Assembly: GCA_035280425.1 (NCBI GenBank)
Contig: DATEFW010000024.1
Span: 248,001 to 312,000, forward strand
Length of the DNA: 64,000 nucleotides
Direction of reading: 5' to 3'
DNA from: QHXW01 sp035280425
GTDB taxonomy: Bacteria; Acidobacteriota; Terriglobia; Bryobacterales; Bryobacteraceae
Under the pieces are notes generated by a model, which was given only the letters and a program-made list of their open reading frames with translations, had not been told where the DNA came from and did no database searches. The translations under genes were made by a program, and so were the position numbers. Below, in pieces: positions 54,791 to 63,926 of this stretch; the stretch's first letter is position 1; every line of letters starts with the position of its first letter.

Positions 54791-56071
54791 CTACGCCACG
54801 AGGTTCGGGATAATCTTCCCGCCGTTGACGATCTTCGACGGCCGGCCGATCGGCGTCTGATATTCGCGCGTGCTGTCGACACCTAAGATGTTGTAGATGC
54901 TGTGCAGCAGATCTTCGGGCTCGACGGGAAAATCAGTGATCTCGCTCGCGGTCTTATCGGTCGCGCCGAGCACGCGGCCACCGGGAATTCCCGCACCGGC
55001 CAGCGCAATCGACCACGCTTTGTTGTGATGATCGCGCCCGGCGTCCCCATTTACTTTAGGCGTGCGGCCGAACTCGCCCATCGCGATCACCAGTGTCGAA
55101 TCGAGCATGCCGCGCCGGTGGAGATCCTCGAGCAGCGTCGCAAACGCCTGGTCGAATTCCGGCAGCAGCACTTTTTTCAAGGTGTTGAAATTGTCGCCGT
55201 GCGTATCGTAATTGAGCCAGCCCTTCGCGACGGTCACGAAACGAACTCCGGCTTCCACCAATCGACGCGCCAGAAGCGCGCCTTGCCCCACCGGTGTGCG
55301 GCCGTATTTCTCGCGCAGTTCCTGAGGTTCCGATTCGATGTCGAAAGCCTTCTTCGCCGCGGGAGAGCGCATCAAATCGTACGCGCGCTGCTGGAACGAA
55401 TCGAGCGCGTCGAAATCCACATTGGCGTCGAGCGCGCGGTATTTCGCGTCCATTTTTTCGAGCAGCCAGCGCCGATTGCCCACGCGCGACCAGTCTACGT
55501 CGGCGGGCAAGGTAATGTCCCGCACACGGTAGCCGGAAACGTTGGGATCGCCTGCAATAAACGGGTTGTATTCGCCGCCGAGATAGCCGGCGCCGTATGA
55601 CGGGAATGTGTTCGGCACCGCGACATACGGCGGCAGCCCGTTCTTCGGCCCCAGCTCTTTAGCCACCACCGAACCCATGCTCGGGAATTCCAATGTCGAG
55701 AGCGGCAGATAGCCGGTGAGCAGATAGTTGATGGCGCGCTCGTGATTGTTCTCGCGCGAATGCATCGAGCGCAGAATGGTGAACTTGTCCGCCTGCTTCG
55801 CGGTGAAGGGCAGATGCTCGCAGATCTGGATGCCGGCCACGTTGGTCGGGATGGGTTTGAATTCGCCGCGGTATTCGATGGGCGCGTCCGGCTTCAGGTC
55901 CCACATGTCCTGGTGCGCCGGGCCTCCGCTCAGCCAAAGCAGGATGCAGGAGTTCGCATTCTTCGCGCCGGCGCGCAGCACACCGGCTAAGTTGATTCCG
56001 AGCGCACCCAGCGAGCCGATACGCAAAAAATCGCGCCGGCCGAAAAGGGAAGTGTGATTGGTCACTGGCAT
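54791..56071 (-). CDS. DUF1501 protein, Tat-exported
   Basis: 426 residues. The signal HTSLFGRRDFLRIGSLGALG is a twin-arginine leader (GRRDFLR). The body matches DUF1501, with LLWLSGGPAHQDMWDLKPDA, ADKFTILRSMHSRENNHERA, RFVTVAKGWLNYDTHGDNF and VIAMGEFGRTPKVNGDAGRD, which resemble the alkaline-phosphatase/sulfatase fold with Asp and His metal ligands. It is encoded with DUF1549/DUF1553 and PPC genes on the same strand (44 bp before the first, 6 bp between the others), an arrangement typical of Planctomycetes and Solibacter. Biochemical role is unknown. Confidence 0.9.
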   Translation of the reverse strand: MPVTNHTSLFGRRDFLRIGSLGALGINLAGVLRAGAKNANSCILLWLSGGPAHQDMWDLKPDAPIEYRGEFKPIPTNVAGIQICEHLPFTAKQADKFTILRSMHSRENNHERAINYLLTGYLPLSTLEFPSMGSVVAKELGPKNGLPPYVAVPNTFPSYGAGYLGGEYNPFIAGDPNVSGYRVRDITLPADVDWSRVGNRRWLLEKMDAKYRALDANVDFDALDSFQQRAYDLMRSPAAKKAFDIESEPQELREKYGRTPVGQGALLARRLVEAGVRFVTVAKGWLNYDTHGDNFNTLKKVLLPEFDQAFATLLEDLHRRGMLDSTLVIAMGEFGRTPKVNGDAGRDHHNKAWSIALAGAGIPGGRVLGATDKTASEITDFPVEPEDLLHSIYNILGVDSTREYQTPIGRPSKIVNGGKIIPNLVA

Positions 56072-56114
56072 CGATCTAGACCTCGGTCATCGACAGGCAC
56101 GCGAGCCTGCCCGG

Positions 56115-58517
56115 TTAATGGTTATATAAAAACTCCTTGGAATTGAGCAACGCCCAGAAGACGTCCTCGAAGCCTCGCTGCGCAGACGCGGATTTCGCTA
56201 TTGCGGCTTCTGCGGTAGCGGTTTCCTGAGCGTCGGGATAGCGTGAAAGCGTTCGTAAGTACAATTCCTCAATTATCTCGCGCGGAGGCTTGTTCGCCGA
56301 AAGCATCTTTTCCAGCTCACCGTGCGGATCCGTGATCTTCTTCTCGATCGTGTCGCCGCTGATCAAATGCAATGCCTGGTTGAGTGTCGGCGGCTGTTTG
56401 CGCTCGCAAATAAGCTGGCGGCTCGGCCGGTCGAATACTTCCAAAAAATAGGACTCGATCTCCGGTTCCGGCAGCTGCGCCGCGCGGGTTCCCGGATACA
56501 GCGACTTATATTCTTCCGGCACCTCGGTGGCCTGCGAAATCGAATCCAGAAGCTGCTCCGCCGTAAGCCGGCGGCTGTAATGGCGCGAGTAGGCCATCTT
56601 ATCGTCGTGATTGGCGTCGTTCGGCGTTGACGAAAGCTGGTAGGCGCGCGAAGAAGTGATCCGGCGAATCAACTGGTGCAGATCGTAGCCGTGTTCGACA
56701 AAATCTTTAGCCAGGGCGTCCAGCAGAGGTCCATTGGTCGGTGGATTGGTCTCACGGAAATCATCCACCGGTTCAACTAATCCGCGGCCCATGAAATTCC
56801 GCCACATGCGATTCACAATGGCTTTGGCGAAATAGGGATTGGAAGGTGACGTGATCCAATCTGCCAGCAGTTCCCGCCGGTCGACTTCGCCCGAGGCGGC
56901 CAGCACGGGCTGCCCCAGCGGCTTCGGCAAATAAACCTTTTTGGTATCCGGATTCTGAAACTGGCGCTTGAAATCAACGTACAGAACCCGCTCGTTGTTA
57001 CGCGGCCCGGCGTTCTTGTATTTCACCTGCGAGAAAAACGCGGCCATGCCGTTAAAATCGTCGCGCGTCCATTTCTCCAAAGGATGATTGTGGCAGCGAG
57101 CGCATTCGATGCTGACGCCGAGAAAAACCTGGCTGGTGATGGCGGCCAGGTCCGGCTCCTTTTTCATCAGCGGGTAATAGCTGGTGGCGCCGGCCACGTA
57201 CATATTGCCGGAAGAAGTCAGCAGCTCGCGCGCGAACCGGTTGTACGGCATGTTGCTGCGAAATGCCCGGTAAAGCCAGCGCGTGAAAACGTACGGTCCT
57301 TTGTTATAGAGAAGCTGCTTGGTGTTGTTGAGATGATCGCCCCAGTAGAGCGCCCAGAAGTCGGCGTATTCGGGCCGCTCGAGCAGCCGGTCCACCAGCT
57401 TCGCGCGTTTGTCGGGGCTTTTGTCTGCGAGAAAAGTGCGTGTCTCATCCGCGGTCGGAATCAGCCCGATAATATCCAGAAACGCACGCCTCAAAAAAGT
57501 CGCATCGTCGGCCATGCCGGAGGGCGGAATTTCGAGCATCCGGAGTTTCGCGAACACGTAATCGTCGATGAAGTTGTTGGACGCAACCGTGGGAACGGCG
57601 TGCTGCTCGAGAATGACATCCACCTTCGCGCCTGCGGCAATGCCCGGGGCGCGCACCACGATGGCGGTTTCGCCGCCGCGTTCCGCGGTGACAATGCCTT
57701 CCGCGCTCACCTTGGCGATTGAATCGTCGTTCGACTGGAATTTCGACAGGCGCGTGATATCGCGCTCCGTCCCGTCCGAATATCGGGCCGTAACAAGCAG
57801 TTGCCGGCTGGCTTGCTTGCCGAACAGCAGGCTGGTAGAGGGCGTGATGCGCAGCGCGGCAATCCGCTTTTCATTTTCCGGAACGCGCTTTGCTCCGTTG
57901 CTGATCCAATTCAGCAACGCATTGTATTCCGGCGAATCCTTTCGCAGAACCCTGCCGCCGCCGTGCGGTATCTGGAACGTCGGCTTCAGCAGGATCAGGC
58001 TTTTTTCCGGCTCCATCACATTCACGCGCCGTCCGCCGTGCCGGTGCACGATCATCCGGTAATCTTCATCCGGTTCGTACCCGAACAGTGACAGCTTGAA
58101 ACCGTTCTGGCCGTGCATGGAGCCGTGACAGCTTCCGCCGTTGCAGCCGATCTTGGTCAGCACCGGCATCACGTCGGCATTGAAACTGGGCGGAGGAGGA
58201 ACATCGGCACGTTGCACCAGAGCCGTGGTCGATGCCGCCAGGCCGGAGTACGTGGCCTGAATCACCGCACCTCCGTTCGATTCACCGGTGATCATTCCGT
58301 TCTCAACGGTAGCCACCAATGGCTTCAGTGAACGAAACTTCGTCTTTGCAGTGACGTCCTCTTCCGTCCCGTCGGAGTAGCGGGCGATCGCCAGCAGCGT
58401 CTGGCGCGATCCTTTGCCGAACAGCAGCGGATCGACCGGTTCGATGGAAAGCTTGACGGGAACGCGCGGTGCGGCAGCGGCGAGCGTGGCGAACAACAGC
58501 GTAGCGGCGATTCGCAT
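56115..58517 (-). CDS. DUF1549/DUF1553 protein with Ig-like and cytochrome-c-like motifs
   Basis: 800 residues. Signal peptide, then Ig-like (BIG2-type) repeats (LLFGKGSRQTLLAIARYSDG at ~33 and LLFGKQASRQLLVTARYSDG at ~234). Between them a CNGGSCH (CxxxCH) stretch resembles a haem-binding PSCyt site. DUF1549 follows (FIDDYVFAKLRMLEIPPSGM, FLRRAFLDIIGLIPTADE), with CARCHNHPLEKW (CxxCH), and DUF1553 at the C-terminus (GRGLVEPVDDFRETNPPTNG, LTAEQLLDSISQATEVP, LIRRITSSRAYQLSS). The family is exported and of unknown function, thought to take part in polysaccharide or sulfatide handling. It is operonic with the DUF1501 and PPC genes. Confidence 0.9.
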   Translation of the reverse strand: MRIAATLLFATLAAAAPRVPVKLSIEPVDPLLFGKGSRQTLLAIARYSDGTEEDVTAKTKFRSLKPLVATVENGMITGESNGGAVIQATYSGLAASTTALVQRADVPPPPSFNADVMPVLTKIGCNGGSCHGSMHGQNGFKLSLFGYEPDEDYRMIVHRHGGRRVNVMEPEKSLILLKPTFQIPHGGGRVLRKDSPEYNALLNWISNGAKRVPENEKRIAALRITPSTSLLFGKQASRQLLVTARYSDGTERDITRLSKFQSNDDSIAKVSAEGIVTAERGGETAIVVRAPGIAAGAKVDVILEQHAVPTVASNNFIDDYVFAKLRMLEIPPSGMADDATFLRRAFLDIIGLIPTADETRTFLADKSPDKRAKLVDRLLERPEYADFWALYWGDHLNNTKQLLYNKGPYVFTRWLYRAFRSNMPYNRFARELLTSSGNMYVAGATSYYPLMKKEPDLAAITSQVFLGVSIECARCHNHPLEKWTRDDFNGMAAFFSQVKYKNAGPRNNERVLYVDFKRQFQNPDTKKVYLPKPLGQPVLAASGEVDRRELLADWITSPSNPYFAKAIVNRMWRNFMGRGLVEPVDDFRETNPPTNGPLLDALAKDFVEHGYDLHQLIRRITSSRAYQLSSTPNDANHDDKMAYSRHYSRRLTAEQLLDSISQATEVPEEYKSLYPGTRAAQLPEPEIESYFLEVFDRPSRQLICERKQPPTLNQALHLISGDTIEKKITDPHGELEKMLSANKPPREIIEELYLRTLSRYPDAQETATAEAAIAKSASAQRGFEDVFWALLNSKEFLYNH

Positions 58518-58522
58518 GGCCT

Positions 58523-60496
58523 TCAGTCCAGGACCAGCGTGATCTGCGGCGCTTCTTCGATCTGCCCGCTTTCCGCCCGGCCCAGGATGGCGATACGCGT
58601 GTACCGGCCCGGTCGAGCGTCCTTCCGGGCCGTCAGCAGAATTTTAACACTTTGTGACTCTCCCGAGGCCGTTTTTTCCTCGGCGGTGATGGCAGACGGC
58701 AGGTTTTCAAAGGAAAAATGCACTTTTTCGCTAAAACCATCGGCCCGCTGAATTGTGACCGGCAGTTCAATTGTTCCGCCGCGCACCAGGTGAACGGTTT
58801 CCACCTGCGCTTCGAGCGAGAACGCCGGCTTCTCGATGACCGCAACGGTGGCCTGGTTGACCGTGGCAAATGTTTCCCCTTCACCACCGCCGCTCGAAAT
58901 CCTCACCGAGCGCCACGCCGCATCCGCCGAGCCCTCTGCCACCACGCGGAAGTTTCCATACACGCCCGGTTTGGCATCCGGCGCGGCCCTTAAGGGAATC
59001 AATGCTTCGTTTTTGCCTGCGGCCGCTTCGGCAGCTTCGGCTGTGATGCCCGCCGGCAGACCTTTGACCTCCACGCGCACCGGACCCTCGAATCCGTCGT
59101 GCCGGATCACTTTAGCGATGAGCACGCCCGGCGCGCCCGGATAAAGATAAGGATTGTCGGTGTTGATCTCCAGCTCAAATCGCGGCCGCGGCAGATAGAC
59201 CAGCAATTGATACGGGAAATCCTCGCCCGTCGTCTTCCATAAATTGCGTATCTCCACAAAGTAACGGCCCGCGTCCTTAAACTGATGCGAAATGAACGAA
59301 TCCTTGCTGAAATGCGAGCCCGGGAAATCGTAATCGTCGTCTGCCGCGATCTGATTGCCGAGCGTATCCACGATGCGCACCAGCGAATCGACCGGCGAGC
59401 CGAATCTTTGGGCGCGCACTTCAAAATCCAATGTCTCGCCCGCCTTCACGTCAAACGCGAAGCGCTCCGGTTGGCGGTATCGCGCGATACCGTCGATCGA
59501 AACCGGCGCGTGGATGACTTCGCCGCCCGAATAGGCGGGAGTCGCGTCCACCAGGAGCGTTGCCGGATCCGATCGCCCGCCTGATGTGATCACGGCCACC
59601 TGCGTCGGGCCTTCGGGCGCATTTGCCGGGCACTGGATCTTCACGCGGGCCGTCTTGCCGCGCATTTCGAGAACTTCGCCGGAAAAACCGGGCGAGCTGA
59701 ACCAGAGCTTGCCCGCACCGTTGAGTCCCGCGCCGAACAGCGTCGCCTCGATCGTCGCCCCGGGCCGAATGCTGAGAGGAGCGATGGTCTCCAAGTGCGG
59801 CGCGGTCCGGATATCGAGCTGATACCCGAAATTCGGATCGTTATTCCGGTGCGTCGGCTGCACCACGACGTAATAGTCGCCGGTCTCTGGGAATGTGTAA
59901 TCGATGAACGGATCCCAGATGAACACGTCTTCGCTGTGGTAGAGCTTGCGGCCGCTGCCGTCGAGCAGGATCAGCGCGGCATCCAGGCCGTTGCCGTTCC
60001 GCGCCGCCCGCAAATCGAAGATCCAGTTCTCGCTTTTCCCCGCATGAAAGCGATAGAAATCGAAATCACCGTCTTTGTCCAGCCGCCCGTTGACGGTCAC
60101 CGGCAGTTTGACTTCCTGCGCCTGTTCGATAGTCGAGTTCGGTTCCTTCTCGAGTATGTGCGGCTGATCGCCAATGCGGAACAGCAGCACGTTCGATGCG
60201 CCCCGCGGCGTCACCACCCGGAAGTAATGCGGCCCGAGCGGGGCGCCGGCGTTTACGGAAAAATCGACCACCGCCCGCGTGTAGCTGCTCTCCGCGACTT
60301 TGCCTTGAATCGAAGAATCGAGAAACACCACGGCCTGTGTCCGGTCGAGGTATTCTCCCAGTATTTCTACCCGCAGTTTGGCGCCCGCCTCCGCGCCCTG
60401 CGGAAAAACGGACTTCAACTCCGGCAATCGCGGCTCAACAGCTTTATGCGGCTCACTGAAAGCCAACAGCCCGGCCAATAAAAAATAAACGATCAT
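58523..60496 (-). CDS. Secreted PPC-domain protein
   Basis: 657 residues from ATG 60496; earlier in-frame starts would be hydrophilic and lack a signal. After the signal the protein is all beta: an IPT-like opening (ELKSVFPQGAEAGAKLRVEI), then two pre-peptidase C-terminal domains (around NGRLDKDGDFDFYRFHAGKS at ~145 and RYRQPERFAFDVKAGETLDF at ~340), and further beta domains. There are no protease motifs. It is the upstream gene of the DUF1549/1553 and DUF1501 trio, 5 bp before the next. Probably a cell-surface binding component. Confidence 0.83.
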   Translation of the reverse strand: MIVYFLLAGLLAFSEPHKAVEPRLPELKSVFPQGAEAGAKLRVEILGEYLDRTQAVVFLDSSIQGKVAESSYTRAVVDFSVNAGAPLGPHYFRVVTPRGASNVLLFRIGDQPHILEKEPNSTIEQAQEVKLPVTVNGRLDKDGDFDFYRFHAGKSENWIFDLRAARNGNGLDAALILLDGSGRKLYHSEDVFIWDPFIDYTFPETGDYYVVVQPTHRNNDPNFGYQLDIRTAPHLETIAPLSIRPGATIEATLFGAGLNGAGKLWFSSPGFSGEVLEMRGKTARVKIQCPANAPEGPTQVAVITSGGRSDPATLLVDATPAYSGGEVIHAPVSIDGIARYRQPERFAFDVKAGETLDFEVRAQRFGSPVDSLVRIVDTLGNQIAADDDYDFPGSHFSKDSFISHQFKDAGRYFVEIRNLWKTTGEDFPYQLLVYLPRPRFELEINTDNPYLYPGAPGVLIAKVIRHDGFEGPVRVEVKGLPAGITAEAAEAAAGKNEALIPLRAAPDAKPGVYGNFRVVAEGSADAAWRSVRISSGGGEGETFATVNQATVAVIEKPAFSLEAQVETVHLVRGGTIELPVTIQRADGFSEKVHFSFENLPSAITAEEKTASGESQSVKILLTARKDARPGRYTRIAILGRAESGQIEEAPQITLVLD

Positions 60497-60706
60497 TACT
60501 TCAGTCCGCCAGTGTAGCAGCAAGTGATACCGGCGAGCCCTGCGCATCCGGTTTCCTTACCGCCCGCCCTCACAGCCACATCCTGTAAGTAAGGAAGACC
60601 ACGCGCTCCAGCCGGCGTAGGCAGGAGAACCGGGCCGAAACCATGTAAAATACTTGTAACCAGTGCTTTCCGCCGCGCATCTAAGCGGAAAGTTCGGGAA
60701 GTTGCG

Positions 60707-61669
60707 ATGAACCTCCGGCTCACACTCATTACGGCTCTGGCACTGCTCACGACACCCGCATTTTCCAGCGATAAGAAGAAGGATCCAAACGAGATCGGCA
60801 ATCGCGAGGTCGGGAAGGGAATCAACTTCTACTCGATCGACAAAGAAATCGCCATGGGCAAACAACTGGCGATCGAGGTCCAAAAACAGGCGCGCATGGT
60901 CGATGACCCGATTCTCGGCGAATACGTCAACCGCATCGGACAGAACCTGGCGCGCAATTCCGACGCCAAGATTCCCGTAAGCTTCAAAATTATCGATGAC
61001 GACACGGTGAACGCGTTCACGCTGCCGGGCGGTTACATTTTCGTGAATTCCGGGCTGATCCGTGTTGCAGAAACCGAAGCCGAGCTGGCCGGCGCCATGG
61101 CCCATGAAATCGGTCACGTTGCCGCGCGCCACTCGACGCGCCAGCAGTCGCGCGCCGAGCTGGTTAACCTGGCCACCGTGCCATTAATTTTCATGGGCGG
61201 CTGGACCGGCTACGCCATCCGCCAGGGCGCAGGCATCGGTATCCCCATGAGCTTCCTGAGCTTTTCCCGCGCATTCGAGACCGAGGCCGACCTGCTGGGC
61301 CTCGAGTACATGTACAAAACCGGTTATGATCCAAACGCTTCGGTGGATATTTTCGAGCGGATCGAATCGCTCGAAAAGACCAAGCCGGGCCTGGTGGCTA
61401 AGGTGTTCTCCTCACACCCGATGACCGCCGACCGCATCAAGAACGCGCAGAAGAACATCGACGAGATCCTGCCCCCCAAGCCCGAATACGTCATCAACAC
61501 CTCTGAATTCAACGAAATGCGCGCCCGTTTGATCGCCCAGCACCTCCTCCGCAAACACGAACAGGCCGACCCGTCCAAACCCACCCTCCGGCGTGCCCCT
61601 TCGAGCGGGCAGTCTGGCGATCAAGGGGAAAGCGGCGATCGCCCCGTGCTTCACCGGCTCGACCCGTAA
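60707..61669 (+). CDS. M48-family metallopeptidase
   Basis: 320 residues. Signal peptide (LTLITALALLTTPAFS) followed by a lysine-rich DKKKDPNEIG segment. The catalytic AHEIGHVAARHSTRQQ supplies the HExxH, and FETEADLLGLEYMYKTGYDP supplies the third ligand Glu. RIGQNLARNSDAKIPVSFKI and FTLPGGYIFVNSGLI are typical of periplasmic BepA/YfgC-like M48 peptidases that help outer-membrane assembly or proteolytic cleanup. A paralog follows 95 bp downstream. The C-terminal ~45 residues are charged and low complexity. Confidence 0.93.
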   Translation: MNLRLTLITALALLTTPAFSSDKKKDPNEIGNREVGKGINFYSIDKEIAMGKQLAIEVQKQARMVDDPILGEYVNRIGQNLARNSDAKIPVSFKIIDDDTVNAFTLPGGYIFVNSGLIRVAETEAELAGAMAHEIGHVAARHSTRQQSRAELVNLATVPLIFMGGWTGYAIRQGAGIGIPMSFLSFSRAFETEADLLGLEYMYKTGYDPNASVDIFERIESLEKTKPGLVAKVFSSHPMTADRIKNAQKNIDEILPPKPEYVINTSEFNEMRARLIAQHLLRKHEQADPSKPTLRRAPSSGQSGDQGESGDRPVLHRLDP

Positions 61670-61764
61670 ATTCTTTAATTCCCGAGAAACCCGCCGCGCT
61701 TCTAAGACGTTAGTTATGTAGGCACTCGCGCCAGTACAGTCACCAGAGGGGAGTGGAATCCGTA

Positions 61765-62775
61765 ATGCGGCTCTCAGCTAAATCAGCCAAAGTGTTGCTG
61801 GCTATCGCGCTTCTGGTTCCCGTCTCGTTCGCTTCCGATAAAAAGAAAGATCCCGACGAGATCGGCAACCGCGATGTCGGCAAGGGCGTTAACTTTTACT
61901 CGCTCGAAAAAGAGATCGCGCTCGGAAAGCAGCTGGCGCAGGAAGTCGAGCGGCAGGCCAAGATCATCGACGATCCTGTCGTTGCCGAATACGTGAACCG
62001 CATTGGACAGAACCTGGTGCGCAACTCCGACGCCAAGGTTCCGTTCACCATCAAGGTGCTGGATTCCGAAGAGGTGAATGCGTTCGCTCTGCCCGGCGGG
62101 TTTTTCTTCGTGAATTCCGGCTTAATCCTGAAAGCCGACAACGAAGCTGAGCTGGCCGGTGTCATGGCGCATGAGATCGCGCACGTGGCGGCCCGTCACG
62201 GCACAAGGCAGGCAACGCGCGGGGCGATCATCAACTACGCTTCGATTCCCCTGATCTTCATGGGCGGCTGGACCGGCTATGCCATCCGGCAGGGCGCGGG
62301 CCTCGCGATTCCGCTGGGCTTCCTGACATTCTCCCGCGGATTTGAATCTGAAGCCGACATGCTGGGCCTCGAGTATCTGTACAAGACCGGCTACGATCCG
62401 ACCGCGTTCGTCGATTTCTTCGAGAAGATTCAAACCCTCGAAAAGAAGAAGCCGGGAACGCTGTCCAAGGTCTTTTCGACGCACCCCATGACCGACGACC
62501 GCATCAAGGCGGCGCAAAAGAATATCGCGACCATCCTGAAGGCCAAGCCCGAATATGTGGTGAACACGTCGGAATTCAACGATGTGAAAGCGCGTCTTAC
62601 CATGCTGCACAACCACCGCCGGGTGGACGCGAAGGAAGACCCCAACCGGCCGACGCTGCGCCGCGCTCCGGGCAACGGGCCGATTGAGGACGAAAATACC
62701 GACAAGAAAGCGCCCAAAGATCAGGACGAGCGGCCCACGCTCAAGCGCCGGGACAGCACCGACAACAAGCAGTAA
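61765..62775 (+). CDS. M48-family metallopeptidase, tandem paralog
   Basis: 336 residues from ATG 61765; a GTG 12 bases upstream gives a poorer RBS fit (GAGGGGAG ends at the GTG). The signal peptide and the DKKKDPDEIGNRDVGKGVNF segment mirror the preceding gene. Catalytic AHEIAHVAARHGTRQA and FESEADMLGLEYLYKTGYDP are intact. Large stretches (GGWTGYAIRQGAGLAIPLGF) match the first copy closely, so the pair arose by tandem duplication. The C-terminal tail (PTLKRRDSTDNKQ) is charged. A strong terminator follows. Confidence 0.93.
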   Translation: MRLSAKSAKVLLAIALLVPVSFASDKKKDPDEIGNRDVGKGVNFYSLEKEIALGKQLAQEVERQAKIIDDPVVAEYVNRIGQNLVRNSDAKVPFTIKVLDSEEVNAFALPGGFFFVNSGLILKADNEAELAGVMAHEIAHVAARHGTRQATRGAIINYASIPLIFMGGWTGYAIRQGAGLAIPLGFLTFSRGFESEADMLGLEYLYKTGYDPTAFVDFFEKIQTLEKKKPGTLSKVFSTHPMTDDRIKAAQKNIATILKAKPEYVVNTSEFNDVKARLTMLHNHRRVDAKEDPNRPTLRRAPGNGPIEDENTDKKAPKDQDERPTLKRRDSTDNKQ

Positions 62776-62790
62776 AATTAACAACACCAG

Positions 62791-62828
62791 ACGCCGGGAT
62801 GCTTCCAAGCATCCCGGCGTTTTTGTTT
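62791..62828 (+). terminator. Intrinsic terminator after the M48 pair
   Basis: A perfect 14-bp stem (ACGCCGGGATGCTT / AAGCATCCCGGCGT, 62791-62804 and 62807-62820) with a 2-base centre, followed by TTTTGTTT. It is symmetrical enough to stop transcription from the right also, but the T-run is on the plus strand. Confidence 0.9.
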
Positions 62829-62951
62829 CTGGCCTGAGGCCCTTGACATAAACCCCTGCCGGGCGCACCATTATAATCACTTCGCCAGAATCGCCGGGCA
62901 CCCGCAAACCCGGATCGATCTTCCATGAAATTATTCGGAGGTTGAATTCCG

Positions 62952-63926
62952 ATGGTCATCTTCCGCAGACTGAAATGCTCAGTCCTGATTTGCCTAGGTG
63001 CGATGGTGTCCTTGGCGGCCGATGGCGGCAGCGCTGTCGTGTTTGCGGGGTATCAAGTTCCCACTCCTGTCTTGGTTGCGCCCGGGCAGGTCATCACCTT
63101 TTTCGTGCATGGCATCGGTTCCGGTCTGACCGGGCCGGTGCACGCGGCCACTCTGCCGCTGCCGAATGCACTCGCGGGGATTTCGGCCATGCTTGTGCAG
63201 TACAATCCGGCGCAGCCGGTGCCGATTCTTGCCGTCGAACCCATCCGAACATGCAGCGACATGTCGCAAGCCGGATGCGGCACATACACTGCGGTCACCG
63301 TCCAGATGCCCTATGCAATGCAGGCGACGGATCCCGGCACCGTGACGGGTCTTCCCCCTCCTGGAGGACAACTGGTGCTTTCGGAAAATGGTGTGGCCGC
63401 GGCAACGGTTGACCTGATCCCATTCGGTGATGAGATTCACGTCCTGCGGACGTGCGATGCGCTCTACACGCATCGGGAGCTTCCGTGCTACGCCATAGCG
63501 ACGCACGCCGACGGCACGCTCATCACGACGAACACTCCGGCCAAGGCAGGCGAACAAATTGTGCTGTACGCCTTCGGTCTCGGCACCACCAACCCTCCTG
63601 TGCCGGCGGGCCAGGCCGCAACTGCACCTACGCCAACATCGGTGCCGTTCAGCATCAGCTTTGATCCCCGGCAGAACGCGCTGGCATCGCGGCCACCGGT
63701 TGGCGGCGCCCCCGCGGCCTCGCCTTTGTTTGCCGGCCTCACGACCGGCTACGCGGGACTCTATCAAATCAACGTTACCGTGCCTCGACTTCCCGCCGGT
63801 TCTCTCGCATGCAGTAACGGCGGCTTCAGCTACAACGGCATTCAGATTGAATCGAACCTGACCATCAATATCGGCGGCCGCGCGTCATTCGACGGCGTGG
63901 GCATTTGCGTCGATCCGGCGCCATAG
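62952..63926 (+). CDS. Secreted protein with Solibacter-type C-terminal domain
   Basis: 324 residues. Signal peptide LKCSVLICLGAMVSLAADGG. Around residue 200 to the end lies the pattern of the TIGR03437-like domain common in Solibacter: GEQIVLYAFGLGTTNPPVPA, SPLFAGLTTGYAGLYQINVTVP, LPAGSLACSNGGFSYNGIQI followed by ESNLTINIGG. The N-terminal region seems to hold an earlier copy of the same type (APGQVITFFVHGIGS). Function unknown; probably a surface or secreted adhesion-type protein. The gene is preceded by GGAGG at 62938-62942 with a 9-base spacer. Confidence 0.8.
   Translation: MVIFRRLKCSVLICLGAMVSLAADGGSAVVFAGYQVPTPVLVAPGQVITFFVHGIGSGLTGPVHAATLPLPNALAGISAMLVQYNPAQPVPILAVEPIRTCSDMSQAGCGTYTAVTVQMPYAMQATDPGTVTGLPPPGGQLVLSENGVAAATVDLIPFGDEIHVLRTCDALYTHRELPCYAIATHADGTLITTNTPAKAGEQIVLYAFGLGTTNPPVPAGQAATAPTPTSVPFSISFDPRQNALASRPPVGGAPAASPLFAGLTTGYAGLYQINVTVPRLPAGSLACSNGGFSYNGIQIESNLTINIGGRASFDGVGICVDPAP

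Noticed and set aside
62843..62877. TTGACA and TATAAT before the secreted Solibacter-type gene as a promoter
   Set aside because: The two hexamers are 23 bp apart, too long for a sigma-70 promoter; the TATAAT may still act with another -35.
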